Below are positions 39,948 to 48,922 of a stretch of 64,000 nucleotides of DNA, one piece after another. The translations under genes were made by a program, and so were the position numbers. Positions within the stretch are counted from its first letter, which is position 1, and the number at the start of each line of letters is the position of its first letter. Under the pieces are notes generated by a model that did not search any database, was not told the DNA's origin, and saw only the letters and a list, made by a program, of their open reading frames with translations. Origin of the DNA: DASYPQ01 sp041488095 (GTDB lineage: Bacteria > Planctomycetota > UBA1135 > GCA-002686595); assembly GCA_041488095.1 (NCBI GenBank), contig JBGPOP010000007.1, forward strand, positions 1-64,000, in the 5' to 3' direction.

Positions 39948-42122
39948 CTACCCCAGCTCGGCCGGCCGGGCGGTCAGGACCTCGACCTCGAGCTCGCCCG
40001 AGGGCAGCTTGATCTTCGCCCGATCGCCGGGCCGCCGGCCGAGCAGCCCGGCCGCGAGCGGCGCGCGGTAGGAGACGACGTGCTCGCGGTCGGTGTCCCA
40101 GGGTCCGAGGATCGCGATCTCGTGCTCGGAGGAGCTGTCCAAATCCCGGTACCGCACGCAGGTCCCCGGGCACACGGTGTTCTCCGGCAGGATCGCGTCC
40201 TCGATCAGCTCCACGTCGCGCAGCTCGGTCTCGATCTCGGACGCGCGCTGGGTCAGCTTCTGCTGCTCCTGGATCGCCATCTCCCACTCGGAGTTCTCGG
40301 AGAGGTCGCCCATCGAGGCCGCTTTCCCGATCGCGTCCTGGTTCGCCGGGATCTTCACCTCGCGCAGGAGCTTGAGCTCCTTGCGGTGCCGCTCCAGGCC
40401 CGGGCGGGTCGTCCAGATGCTGTCGCTCTCCCAGAAGCGCTTCGACTCGGACGCCGTGGCGGGAGGAGCCGCGCGCGAGAGGATCGAGGTGAGCAGGCGG
40501 TCGATCTCCTCGTCGATCCCGCGTTGGAGGGTGCGCTGCAGGCCCTCCAGCGAGGCGTGGTCGGAGCCCTCGAGCAGGCGGCGGAGGAGAGGCTCCCGGC
40601 CCTTGCACAGGAACTCGACCAGGCGCGACTGCGCGCGCGAGAGCGCCGTGTCGCCCTTCTTGTTGACGTAGAGGTACGAAGCCAGCGAGAGCAGCGCCTC
40701 GGCGCGCTGCACGGGCGGGGGGAACTGGCCCTTCAGGCGCCCGCCCTCGGCTGCGCGCGCGAGCTGCAGCAGCGCTTCGGGCGCGCGCAGCGGCCGCGCC
40801 AGCAGATCGCGGTAGTGCGCGGCGAGCTCGGATTGCTTCCCTGCGGCGAGCAGCGCCTCGACCAGCGGCCGGACCATTCCCGCCGGCGCGTGCTGGAGGT
40901 TCTTCGACGCCTCCATGAGCCAGCTCTCGCCCGACACGTCCTGCAGCGCGAGGACGCAGCGCTCCTGGTCGCGCGCGACCGACAGCGTCTGGAACAACGT
41001 CCACAGCGGCGGCGGCGCTCCGTGCTGCGCTTCAGGCTCGCGCATCACGGACGCGAGCAGCGCCGCGAGCGGAGCCGGGGCCGCGCCCCGCTCCTCGCGC
41101 AAAATCAGCCAGGCCGCCAGGCGGTCGGCGACGGGCTCGCCCTCCGCGTCGGCGCGCTGCTCGAGCACCTCGAGCGTCATCGCCCGGACGCGCTCGTCGC
41201 CCTGGCCGCCCGCGAGCGTGTCGCGCGCGCGCACGAGCAGATCGGAGAGCGTCGCCGCGTTCTCCAGCCGGCGGCGCAGCTCGACCACCGGGTCCAGCGC
41301 GGAGCGCAGGATCTGCACCTCGCCGCGGGCCGCCGTGCCGGTGACGCGGAACCACTCGCTCTCCTCGGCCTGCTTGCGCGCGCGCTTCCACCAGCTCGAC
41401 CAGGCGCTGCCTTCGACGCCGACCTGCAGCAGCGCGTTCTTGACGGCCGAGTTCGTCGCGCGCCCGCCATGGCGCTCGACGACCGCCCGCAGCACCGCCA
41501 GCGGGTCCTGCCGCAAGAGCTTCCTCATCGCCTCGGGATCGCGGAAGTGCAGCGAGCGCAGGTCCTCGTCGGGCAGGATCTCGAAGATCTCGACCGCCGC
41601 CGCGACCGGGAAGCGGTCCTTGCGGCCGTTCTGGAAGCGCACGCCGATCTCGAGCGGCTCGCGGCACACCTCGAACACCTCCCCGACGCCCCAGCCGCCG
41701 CGGTGGTAGACGAGCTTCTTCTCCTCGAAGCCGATCAGGCGCTCGAAAGCGGTCCAGGCCGCGCGCGCGTTGCCGTTCTCGGGCGTGAAGCGTGCGATCT
41801 CGGTGTAGGGGCCCCACCACGCCTCCTCGCCCCACGCCTTCCGGGCCGCTTCGACGAGCGGCCCCATCAGCTCGCCCGGCGCTCCGCCTCCAGCCACGGC
41901 CGCGCCGAGGAGGCGCGCGGCATCGGCGGCGCGATCCTCCGCGAGGAGGGCGGCGGCGTGCTCCTTGATCTTCGGCAGGCACCTCGGGAGCCGTTTGCGC
42001 TCGCCGGCCTGGTGGAGGGCCCCGAGGAGATCGTCGATCGGACCCCCGGACTGCACGAGCTCGCTCCAGGCCTGGTCGAACTCCTGCCATTTCTCTTGGG
42101 AAACGAGCTGGGTGAGTGTCAT
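39948..42122 (-). CDS. GreA/GreB transcript-cleavage factor fused to a long N-terminal domain
   Basis: 724 residues from the ATG at 42122. The last ~150 residues are a GreA-type factor: an antiparallel coiled coil with MGDLSENSEWEMA and QEQQKLTQRASEIETEL, then a FKBP-like domain (VVSYRAPLAAGLLGRRPGD, then LPSGELEVEVL). The other ~570 residues are helical, TPR/HEAT-like, with a conserved start (QEKWQEFDQAWSELVQ) and a KOW/WG-like segment near 140-180. Such long GreA fusions are known from Chlamydiae and relatives, so this supports a PVC origin. GreA rescues backtracked RNA polymerase; the N-terminal domain's role is unknown. No separate greA is seen in the window. Confidence 0.85.
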   Translation of the reverse strand: MTLTQLVSQEKWQEFDQAWSELVQSGGPIDDLLGALHQAGERKRLPRCLPKIKEHAAALLAEDRAADAARLLGAAVAGGGAPGELMGPLVEAARKAWGEEAWWGPYTEIARFTPENGNARAAWTAFERLIGFEEKKLVYHRGGWGVGEVFEVCREPLEIGVRFQNGRKDRFPVAAAVEIFEILPDEDLRSLHFRDPEAMRKLLRQDPLAVLRAVVERHGGRATNSAVKNALLQVGVEGSAWSSWWKRARKQAEESEWFRVTGTAARGEVQILRSALDPVVELRRRLENAATLSDLLVRARDTLAGGQGDERVRAMTLEVLEQRADAEGEPVADRLAAWLILREERGAAPAPLAALLASVMREPEAQHGAPPPLWTLFQTLSVARDQERCVLALQDVSGESWLMEASKNLQHAPAGMVRPLVEALLAAGKQSELAAHYRDLLARPLRAPEALLQLARAAEGGRLKGQFPPPVQRAEALLSLASYLYVNKKGDTALSRAQSRLVEFLCKGREPLLRRLLEGSDHASLEGLQRTLQRGIDEEIDRLLTSILSRAAPPATASESKRFWESDSIWTTRPGLERHRKELKLLREVKIPANQDAIGKAASMGDLSENSEWEMAIQEQQKLTQRASEIETELRDVELIEDAILPENTVCPGTCVRYRDLDSSSEHEIAILGPWDTDREHVVSYRAPLAAGLLGRRPGDRAKIKLPSGELEVEVLTARPAELG

Positions 42123-42291
42123 GGCATGGCCTGGAGGTTGGGTTTCAAAAACCGGCGCACCGGGATGGAGGCGCCCTCGCGGCCGGACTCCGGCGCGAGG
42201 GCGCAACCCACTAGGATGGCATCTTCCGCCGCCGCGGTCCACTCCGCGGCCCTGGTTTCACGGCCGGCCCGACGCCGGCTCGCAGGGGGGC

Positions 42292-43464
42292 CTAGTCGAC
42301 GGCGAGCAGGGCGCCCTTCAAGTACCGGGAACGGCTGAAGTCGGGCCGCTGGGGGTGGTCCGGCGCAGCCCCCAGCGTCTGGAGCAGCCGGATCTCGCGT
42401 CCGGCGCGCCGGGCCGCCTGGAACACCATGCCCATGAAGCCCGGGAGGTCGAGGATTCCGGAGCACGAGAAGGTCGCGAGCAGCCCCCCGGGTCGCACGC
42501 TTTCGAGCGCCAGGGTGTTCAGGTCCGAGTAGCTCTTGAGCCCCGCTTCGAGCTGCGCGCGGCTCTTGATGATCTTGTGGGGATCGAGGATCACGACGCC
42601 GGGCTTGGCCCGGTCCTCGCGCAGCGCGCGCAGGAAGTCGAACGCGTCGGCGTGGACGAACTCCGCGGGGAGGCCGTTCTCGCGAGCCGCCTCGCGCGCT
42701 CGCGCGACGACCTCTTCGTCGAGGTCCACGCCGCGGACGTGTCGCGCGCCGGCGCGCGCCGCCTGCAGCGCGAAGCCGCCGGCGTTGCAGCACAGGTCGA
42801 GCACGTCCTGACCCCGCGCCAGGGAGGCGATGGAGAGGCGGTTGTCGCGCTGGTCGCAGAACCAGCCGGTCTTGTGGCCCCGGCCGGGTCGCACGGGGTA
42901 GGAGATCTCGTGCTCGCGGATCTTCCGCTCGCCGAGGTCGGCAGGCTCCTCTTCGGGTGTGAAGCCCTCGGACTTCGCGGCGGTCGCCGGGACGCGGTGC
43001 ACGACGGGGAAGCCGGGGTAGAGGTCCGCGAGCGCCGATTCGACCTCGCGGCGCAGGCGCCAGAAGCCGAGGGAGTGGTGCTCGCACACGAGGCACTCGC
43101 CCAGGCGGTCGACGACGAGGCCCGGCAGGTCGTCGCCCTCGGCGTGCGCGACGCGGTAGGCGTCGGACACCTCGGGCAGGCGCAAGAGCCGCTTGCGGAT
43201 GCGGTCCGCCGAGGAGAGGCGGCGCAGGAGGAAGTCGCGCGGGTTGCGCAGGTCGCTGCGCTTGCCCCGGGAGAGCAGGCGGACGCGGATGTCGGAAGCG
43301 CCGTTGAAGAGGCCGTGCCCGAGGAAGCGCCCGGTGCGGTCAAGGACCTCGACCAGGGACCCGTCCGGCGGGAGGTCCTCGGGAGCGACCTGCCGCCCGA
43401 AGATCCACGGACCCGAAGGGATCTCGTCGGTGAGCAGTCGAACGGCGGGGAGAACGTCGGTCAT
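42292..43464 (-). CDS. RlmI-like class I rRNA cytosine methyltransferase
   Basis: 390 residues. The N-terminal ~75 residues resemble a PUA domain (GPWIFGRQVAPEDLPPDG, then FLGHGLFN). An RlmI-type middle domain follows (DAYRVAHAEGDDLPGLVVDR), then the SAM-binding domain: GWFCDQRDNR, VLDLCCNAGGFALQAA and DLDEE. The usual LDPPxF is here LDPHKI, a substitution in the motif-IV region; a Cys in TFSCSG is in the place of the catalytic Cys of m5C enzymes. It probably methylates a cytosine of 23S rRNA. It is divergent from the amidohydrolase-like gene. Confidence 0.85.
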   Translation of the reverse strand: MTDVLPAVRLLTDEIPSGPWIFGRQVAPEDLPPDGSLVEVLDRTGRFLGHGLFNGASDIRVRLLSRGKRSDLRNPRDFLLRRLSSADRIRKRLLRLPEVSDAYRVAHAEGDDLPGLVVDRLGECLVCEHHSLGFWRLRREVESALADLYPGFPVVHRVPATAAKSEGFTPEEEPADLGERKIREHEISYPVRPGRGHKTGWFCDQRDNRLSIASLARGQDVLDLCCNAGGFALQAARAGARHVRGVDLDEEVVARAREAARENGLPAEFVHADAFDFLRALREDRAKPGVVILDPHKIIKSRAQLEAGLKSYSDLNTLALESVRPGGLLATFSCSGILDLPGFMGMVFQAARRAGREIRLLQTLGAAPDHPQRPDFSRSRYLKGALLAVD

Positions 43465-43511
43465 GCGGCGGGAGACGGCGGGCGCGCGAGGGTTTATAAC
43501 CTGCCGCCTGC

Positions 43512-45503
43512 ATGATCCTCTCCGCGCTGATCGCGATCGCCGCCCAGGCCGCTCCCCCGGCGAAGGCCATCGCCCTGACGGGCGGCACGGTCCACACGAT
43601 GGTCCCGGGCGAGGCGCCCCGGATCGCGACGGTGCTCGTCCTGGGCGATCGCATCCGCGCCGTGGATCCGCACGCGGAGATCCCCGCGGACGCCCTGCGG
43701 ATCGATCTTTCGGGGAAGCACCTGATCCCGGGGTTGATCGACGGGATGGTCAACCACGACGCCGACCACGACCGGCTCTACGTCACCTCCGGCGTGACCC
43801 TCGTGCGCGACATCGGCAACGATCTCGCCCGGATCCTGGCCGAGCGCGACAAGGGCGGCAAGATCGGATTGCGCGATCGCGGCCCGGGTCCGGCGATCTG
43901 GTGCGCGGGCGGGGTGCTCGACGGATCGCCGCCCTCGACGACCGCGGCCGTGGTCCTCGGCAGCCCCGAGGAGGCGGCCGACAAGCTGGCGCGGCTGTTC
44001 GATCTCGAGCCGGACTTCGTGTCGTTCCACGCGGGCCTGGCCGAGCCCGTCTGGAGGAAGGTGATCGAGCTCGCGCACGGGCACGGCCTCCAGGTCTGGG
44101 GGCCGAAGATCGCCGGCGTCGAGATGGCGAAGATGGCCGAGGCCGGCCAGGACGGTCTCTACCACCTGGAAGCGTTCTTGCCCGCGGGCAAGAGCTGGCC
44201 CGACGTCTCCCTGGAGGAGCTGCGCGTGGGCGTCGACGCGCTGGCGGGGAAGAAGGTCGCGATCACGCCCACGCTGGCCGTCTTCGCCAAGCGCCTGATC
44301 GCGCCGCCCGAGCACCCGCCCGAGCTCGCCTACCTCGGCCCGATGTACGTGGCCTCGTGGCTGGCCGACGCCGCCATGCGGAGCAAGGTCATGACGGACG
44401 AGAAGGACTACCTGCGCACCGGGCTGCGTGTGGTCGAGACGCAGGGGAAGCTCCTCAAGGCGCTCCACGAACGGGGCATCACGCTCCTCCCCGGCAGCGG
44501 GAGCCCGAACGCGTGGCTCTTCCCCGGCGAAGCTCTGCAGGACGAGCTCGGGATGTGGGCGCGCGCCGGGATCCCGAAGGAGACCGTGCTCGCGATGGCC
44601 ACCGCGGGCGCGGCCAAGGCCCTCGGCGTCGACAAGGACCGGGGCACGATCGAAGCGGGCAAGATCGCCGACCTGGTCGTGCTGCGCGGCGACCCGGGCG
44701 CGGACCTCGGTGTCCTCCATTCTCCCGAGACCGTCGTCCTGCGCGGTCGCGTCCTCGACCGCGCCGCGATGGACGCGCTGCGCAAGGACCTCGCCGACAC
44801 GCAGAAGCGGCTGCAGGCCGAGGCCTTCAAGCCGCTCGAGATCGCCGATCCACCCCTTCCCCCCGGGGAGGGCGGCGATGTCGTGCTCCGCGGGACCGTG
44901 GAGACGCGGACGATGGGACAGCGGATCTCGGGCGAGAGCTTCGCGGTCGTGCGGATCCAGGACGGAAGCCTCGTGTACTGCGCGCGCGTCGTCACCCCCG
45001 GCACGGCCAGCACCGGCCGCACGGAGGTCGAGATGCAAGAGACCCTGCGCGACGGCGGCGTCGCCGGCTTCGACATCGGGATCCGCGCCGGAGGGAGGCT
45101 GGTCACGGTGAAAGGGATGCAGGTCGGGAACGTCCTCAACATCGAGCGGCGGGTCGACGGCACGTTCCAGGGCAACGTCCCGGTGAAGGACCTCCTCGCG
45201 TTCGTCGACGTGGGCAGCGTGACGGCCGAGATCGCGCTGGGTCAGCGCACGAGCGAAGGGCGATTCAAGGTCTTGTTCTTCGACGATCTCGACCCGGCGA
45301 CCGGGAACTGGGAGCTGCACCTCGACAAGGACGGGACGCACCTCGTCCACACGCACAACGGGACGCTCAAGGTGCGCTTCGCCGCCGACGGCTCGGTCGT
45401 CGAGGCCCTGCGCGAGGAGGGGCGCGGGATCACGTCGACGAGGCCGCTCTCGACGCAGGCCAAGGACCGCGGGCTGCCGCTGCCGGAGAAGAAGCGCGGA
45501 TGA
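43512..45503 (+). CDS. Exported amidohydrolase-fold protein lacking metal ligands
   Basis: 663 residues with a short signal peptide (MILSALIAIAAQAAPPAKA). Residues ~20-420 follow the imidazolonepropionase/amidohydrolase fold: LSGKHLIPGLID, YVTSGVTLVRDIG, IPKETVLAMATAGAAKALGV and GTIEAGKIADLVVL. However, the HxH after PGLID is replaced (IDGMVNHD), the usual metal His in the VxxHA strand reads VWGPK, and the late Asp motif reads PGSGSPNAW. So most metal ligands are missing and hydrolase activity is doubtful. The last ~200 residues form an extra beta-rich domain (GDVVLRGTVETRTMGQRISG). The stop overlaps the dus start (ATGA). Confidence 0.8.
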   Translation: MILSALIAIAAQAAPPAKAIALTGGTVHTMVPGEAPRIATVLVLGDRIRAVDPHAEIPADALRIDLSGKHLIPGLIDGMVNHDADHDRLYVTSGVTLVRDIGNDLARILAERDKGGKIGLRDRGPGPAIWCAGGVLDGSPPSTTAAVVLGSPEEAADKLARLFDLEPDFVSFHAGLAEPVWRKVIELAHGHGLQVWGPKIAGVEMAKMAEAGQDGLYHLEAFLPAGKSWPDVSLEELRVGVDALAGKKVAITPTLAVFAKRLIAPPEHPPELAYLGPMYVASWLADAAMRSKVMTDEKDYLRTGLRVVETQGKLLKALHERGITLLPGSGSPNAWLFPGEALQDELGMWARAGIPKETVLAMATAGAAKALGVDKDRGTIEAGKIADLVVLRGDPGADLGVLHSPETVVLRGRVLDRAAMDALRKDLADTQKRLQAEAFKPLEIADPPLPPGEGGDVVLRGTVETRTMGQRISGESFAVVRIQDGSLVYCARVVTPGTASTGRTEVEMQETLRDGGVAGFDIGIRAGGRLVTVKGMQVGNVLNIERRVDGTFQGNVPVKDLLAFVDVGSVTAEIALGQRTSEGRFKVLFFDDLDPATGNWELHLDKDGTHLVHTHNGTLKVRFAADGSVVEALREEGRGITSTRPLSTQAKDRGLPLPEKKRG

Positions 45504-46708
45504 ACGCGACGCCGGACCGGGCCCGATCGCCGGGCGGCAGCGAGGAGGTCGCCGCGCCGGGGGAGTTCGCGCCGCTCTCGATCGGGCCGTTGCGGATCTC
45601 GCCACCGGTCGTGCTGGCGCCGATGGCGGGGGTCACGAACTACCCCTTCCGCAGCCTGTGCCGCGGGTTCGGGGCCGGGCTCTACGTGTCCGAGATGATC
45701 ACCGCACGCGGCTACCTGAACGGCAACCGCCTGACGCGACTCCTGGCCTCGAGCCGGCCCGAGGAGAAGCCGCGCTCGGTGCAGATCTACGGCAGCGATC
45801 CGGTCGACGTCGGCGAGATGGCGGCGAGCCTCGCGGGAGAGGGCGTCGACCACATCGACATGAACTTCGGATGCCCGGTGCCGAAGGTCACGCGCTGCGG
45901 CGGCGGGAGCGCGATCCCGGTCAAGCCGAGGCTGCTCGCGCGGATCGTGCGGGCCGCGGTGAAGTCGGCGGGCGCGGTGCCGGTGACGATCAAGGTGCGC
46001 ATGGGGATCGAGGCGGGGTTGCTCACCTACCTCGACGCGGGGCGTGTGGCGGAGGGGGAGGGCGCGGCGGCGATCGGTCTGCACGCGCGCACGGCGGCAC
46101 AGCTCTACTCGGGCGAGGCCGCGTGGAACGCGATCGCGGAGCTGAAGGCGTCGGTCGCGATCCCGGTGCTCGGCAACGGGGACATCTGGGAATGCTGGGA
46201 CGCGCTGCGGATGATGCGCGCGACGGGCTGCGACGCGGTGATCGTCGGGCGCGGGTGCCTCGGGCGTCCGTGGCTCTTCCGCGAGCTCGCCGAAGTGTTC
46301 GACGGGCGCGAGCCCGGGCCTCCGCCGTGCCTCGGCGAGGTCGTCGCGATCATGGAGGACCACGCGCGGCGCCTGGTCGAGTTCTTCGGCGAGGAAACGG
46401 GCATGCGCCAGATGCGGAAGTGGTGCGCGTGGTACACGAAGGGCTTCCGCGGGTCGGCGATCGTGCGCGAGCGGCTCTCGCGAGTCTCGTCGATCGAGGC
46501 GATGCGGTCCGCGCTGGCCGCGCTCGATCCCGAGGAGCCGTTTCCCGAGAGCGCGCTGCGCGCCCACCGCGGAAAGAGCGGCGGGGCGCAGGCCCGCGTC
46601 GCCTTGCCCCAGGGCTACCTCGACGACCGCGACGACGACACGCCCCCGCGCTCGCCGCACAGCGCGGAGGAGATCGCGTCCTGGGAGCAGGCGCTGTCGG
46701 GGGGGTGA
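45500..46708 (+). CDS. dus: tRNA-dihydrouridine synthase
   Basis: 402 residues from the ATG that overlaps the preceding stop. It has the FMN-barrel signatures LAPMAGVTNYPFRSLC, the catalytic Cys (residue 125) in MNFGCPVPKVTRCGGGSA, TIKVRMGIE, GLHARTAAQLYSG, LGNGDIW and GRGCLGRPWLF. The enzyme reduces uridines in tRNA to dihydrouridine using NADPH. The C-terminal ~60 residues are a variable tail. It is coupled to the amidohydrolase-fold gene. Confidence 0.95.
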   Translation: MNATPDRARSPGGSEEVAAPGEFAPLSIGPLRISPPVVLAPMAGVTNYPFRSLCRGFGAGLYVSEMITARGYLNGNRLTRLLASSRPEEKPRSVQIYGSDPVDVGEMAASLAGEGVDHIDMNFGCPVPKVTRCGGGSAIPVKPRLLARIVRAAVKSAGAVPVTIKVRMGIEAGLLTYLDAGRVAEGEGAAAIGLHARTAAQLYSGEAAWNAIAELKASVAIPVLGNGDIWECWDALRMMRATGCDAVIVGRGCLGRPWLFRELAEVFDGREPGPPPCLGEVVAIMEDHARRLVEFFGEETGMRQMRKWCAWYTKGFRGSAIVRERLSRVSSIEAMRSALAALDPEEPFPESALRAHRGKSGGAQARVALPQGYLDDRDDDTPPRSPHSAEEIASWEQALSGG

Positions 46709-46856
46709 GAGCGAGCAGGCGAGCCCCTTCCAGACCTTCAGCGCCCGCGGAAACCTTTTTCCGAAGTCGTGTGAAACCGGCTCGTTCCTCGGGAGGTCCC
46801 GCGGGCGATGCCCTTCATTCGCGAGATCGGCCCGCCCGCCGTCGGGGGAGGGGGAA

Positions 46857-47225
46857 GTGCCCCGCGTCACGGTCGTCGCCTTCCGTGATGCCGACGGCTC
46901 GGTGCCGCTTGTCGAGTGGCTGCAGAGCCTGCCGTCCAAGGCGGAGGTGAAGTGTCGGGTGAAGCTCGAGAGGCTGGCCCAGCTCGGGTACGAGATGCGC
47001 AGACCCGAGGCTGACTACCTGAGGGACGGGATCTATGAGCTGCGTGCGACGATCCAGGGAACCCACTACCGGATGCTCTACTTCTTCCTCGGTCGGCTGC
47101 TCGTGGTCGCATCCCATGGCCTGGTGAAGGAACGTGTCGTCCCGCCCCGGGAGATCGATCTGGCTATACTGCGGAGGTCGGAAGTCGAGCGGGACCCGAA
47201 CCGTCATACTTTCGAGGAGATCTGA
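46857..47225 (+). CDS. HigB/RelE-type toxin
   Basis: 122 residues from a GTG preceded by GGGGGAGGGGGAA. It matches the phage-derived Gp49/HigB toxin family: VEWLQSLPSKAEVKCRVKLE, LRDGIYELRATIQGTHYRML, YFFLGRLLVVASHGLVKE and a final REIDLAILRR. Such toxins cut ribosome-bound mRNA. The antitoxin gene starts 2 bases after the stop. The pair lies in the core region between dus and an oxidoreductase. Confidence 0.88.
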   Translation: MPRVTVVAFRDADGSVPLVEWLQSLPSKAEVKCRVKLERLAQLGYEMRRPEADYLRDGIYELRATIQGTHYRMLYFFLGRLLVVASHGLVKERVVPPREIDLAILRRSEVERDPNRHTFEEI

Positions 47226-47227
47226 AG

Positions 47228-47557
47228 ATGCCGGAAAAACGCAAACCCACGCGGGACCTGCTGGAGATCATCCATCGCCGCTTCTACGAAGGGCGACCCG
47301 AGAGAATGATCGAGCTGGAGGAGGCGCGAGCCACGGCTGCGATCGCGCGACAGGTGTACGACCTCCGGGAGAAGGCAGGTCTCTCGCGGCGCGAGCTGGC
47401 CCGACTGGTGCGAACCACCGAATCCGTCATCCGCTGCCTGGAGGAGGACGACTACGACGGCCAGTCCCTCGAGATGCTGCAGCGGATCGCCCATGCCTTG
47501 GGCCGGCGTGTCGACATCCGTTTGCTCCCCCTGCGCGCGAAGAAGAAGCCTGCCTGA
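47228..47557 (+). CDS. HigA-type antitoxin (XRE family HTH)
   Basis: 109 residues. Residues ~35-95 form a Cro/C1-type helix-turn-helix: ARQVYDLREKAGLSRRELAR, then TTESVIRCLEEDDYDGQSLE and MLQRIAHALGRRVDIRL. It should neutralise the toxin encoded directly upstream and repress the common promoter. AGGAGATCTGAAG (the toxin end) provides its ribosome site. The toxin-first order is typical of HigBA. Confidence 0.9.
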   Translation: MPEKRKPTRDLLEIIHRRFYEGRPERMIELEEARATAAIARQVYDLREKAGLSRRELARLVRTTESVIRCLEEDDYDGQSLEMLQRIAHALGRRVDIRLLPLRAKKKPA

Positions 47558-47596
47558 CCCACTCTCCGGGAGGGCGAGGCCACTCCGGATCCGAGA

Positions 47597-48901
47597 ATGT
47601 CTTCCGAGCGAGGCCTCGAGAGCGAGATCTGCATCGTAGGCGCTGGCGCGGCCGGTTTGTGGGCGGCGGCGGTCGCAGCGCGGGCGGGCCGGCGCGTGCT
47701 CCTCCTCGAGAAGACCCCGCGCACGGGGACGAAGGTCCTGGCGAGCGGGGGGACGCGCTGCAACCTGACGACGACGTTCGACGTGCGGGCGGCGGCGGAT
47801 CTGTTAGGGCGCGAGGGCTCGCGGTTCCTCGCGCCGGCCTTTCGCGCGCTGTCGCCGTCCGACCTGCGCGCGCGCTTCGAAGGCCTCGGCGTCGAGACGG
47901 TCGAGGAGCCGCTCGAGAAGGTGTTCCCGAAGAGCGGGAGCGCGCGCGAGGTCCGCGACGCGCTCGAGCTCGACACGAAGGCTGCCGGTGCGCGGATCCT
48001 CCTGGCGGCCGGCGTCGAGAGCCTCTCGCCTGTCGAGGGCGCCGGCCAGGGCTCGAGCGGATGGCGCATCGCGATCACGGGCGATCGCGAGGTGCGCTGC
48101 TCGCGCCTGATCGTGTGCCCGGGAGGGATGAGCTACGCGCGCACTGGCACGACGGGCGACGGATACCGCTGGCTATCCGACCTCGGGCTTCCGATCGTCG
48201 AGCCCGTGCCCGCGCTGGTTCCGCTCTCGAGCCCGGCCGCGTGGGTGCGGGAGCTCGCGGGCGTGTCCGTGCAGGACGTCGAGGCACGGATCGTGGACAG
48301 CGGCGGCCGCGTGCTCGGTCGCCGGCGCCGGCCCGTGCTGTTCACGCACCGGGGTGTGTCGGGCCCGGCCGCGATGGATCTCTCCGTCCACGTCGCGCGC
48401 GCCGAGGCGACGGCCCGGCGGGCGAAGACGCCGGTCGCGATGCACCACCTGATGCTCGACCTGTCGCCCGAGCTGCCGCGCGAGGCTCTGCGCTCGCTGC
48501 TGATCGATGCCGCCGCGCGCCCGGGCCTGCCGACTCTGTCGCGCGCACTCCCAAAGCAGCTCCCGGGCCGCGTGATCGAGGCGGTCGCGAATCAGGCCGG
48601 TCTCGGTGCAATCGATCCGCGCGTGAACGGCCTCGACCGCGAATCGCGCCATCGGCTCGTCGAAGCGTTGAAGGGCCTCGACATCCCGATCGACGGGACG
48701 CTCGGCTTCGACTGCGCCGAGGTGACGGCGGGAGGCCTCGCCCTCACGCACGTCGATCCCGGGACGATGCGGGTGAGGGGCTACCGGAACCTGTACGCCT
48801 GCGGCGAGATCCTCGACCTCGCCGGCCCGATCGGCGGGCTCAACTTCCAGTCCGCGTTCGCGACGGCGGAGGTCGCGGCGCTGGATGCGGCTCGCGTTTG
48901 A
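47597..48901 (+). CDS. BaiN/HI0933-type FAD-dependent oxidoreductase
   Basis: 434 residues. The N-terminal FAD site is IVGAGAAGLWAAAVAARAGR, followed by the family's LASGGTRCNLT, VFPKSGSAREV and PGGMSYARTGTTGDGY. The C-terminus has AGGLALTHVDPGTMR, LYACGEILDLAGPIGGLNFQ and FATAEVAA, all diagnostic of the family once called HI0933-like. The family includes the bile-acid reductase BaiN, but the substrate here is unknown. It is convergent with the aldolase gene. Confidence 0.92.
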   Translation: MSSERGLESEICIVGAGAAGLWAAAVAARAGRRVLLLEKTPRTGTKVLASGGTRCNLTTTFDVRAAADLLGREGSRFLAPAFRALSPSDLRARFEGLGVETVEEPLEKVFPKSGSAREVRDALELDTKAAGARILLAAGVESLSPVEGAGQGSSGWRIAITGDREVRCSRLIVCPGGMSYARTGTTGDGYRWLSDLGLPIVEPVPALVPLSSPAAWVRELAGVSVQDVEARIVDSGGRVLGRRRRPVLFTHRGVSGPAAMDLSVHVARAEATARRAKTPVAMHHLMLDLSPELPREALRSLLIDAAARPGLPTLSRALPKQLPGRVIEAVANQAGLGAIDPRVNGLDRESRHRLVEALKGLDIPIDGTLGFDCAEVTAGGLALTHVDPGTMRVRGYRNLYACGEILDLAGPIGGLNFQSAFATAEVAALDAARV

Positions 48902-48922
48902 ACGGCTCGCCGGCGGCGACCC

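Noticed and set aside
43494..45605. 703-codon minus-strand frame antisense to the amidohydrolase-like gene
   Set aside because: Mirror of a well-supported gene, with no domain motif of its own.
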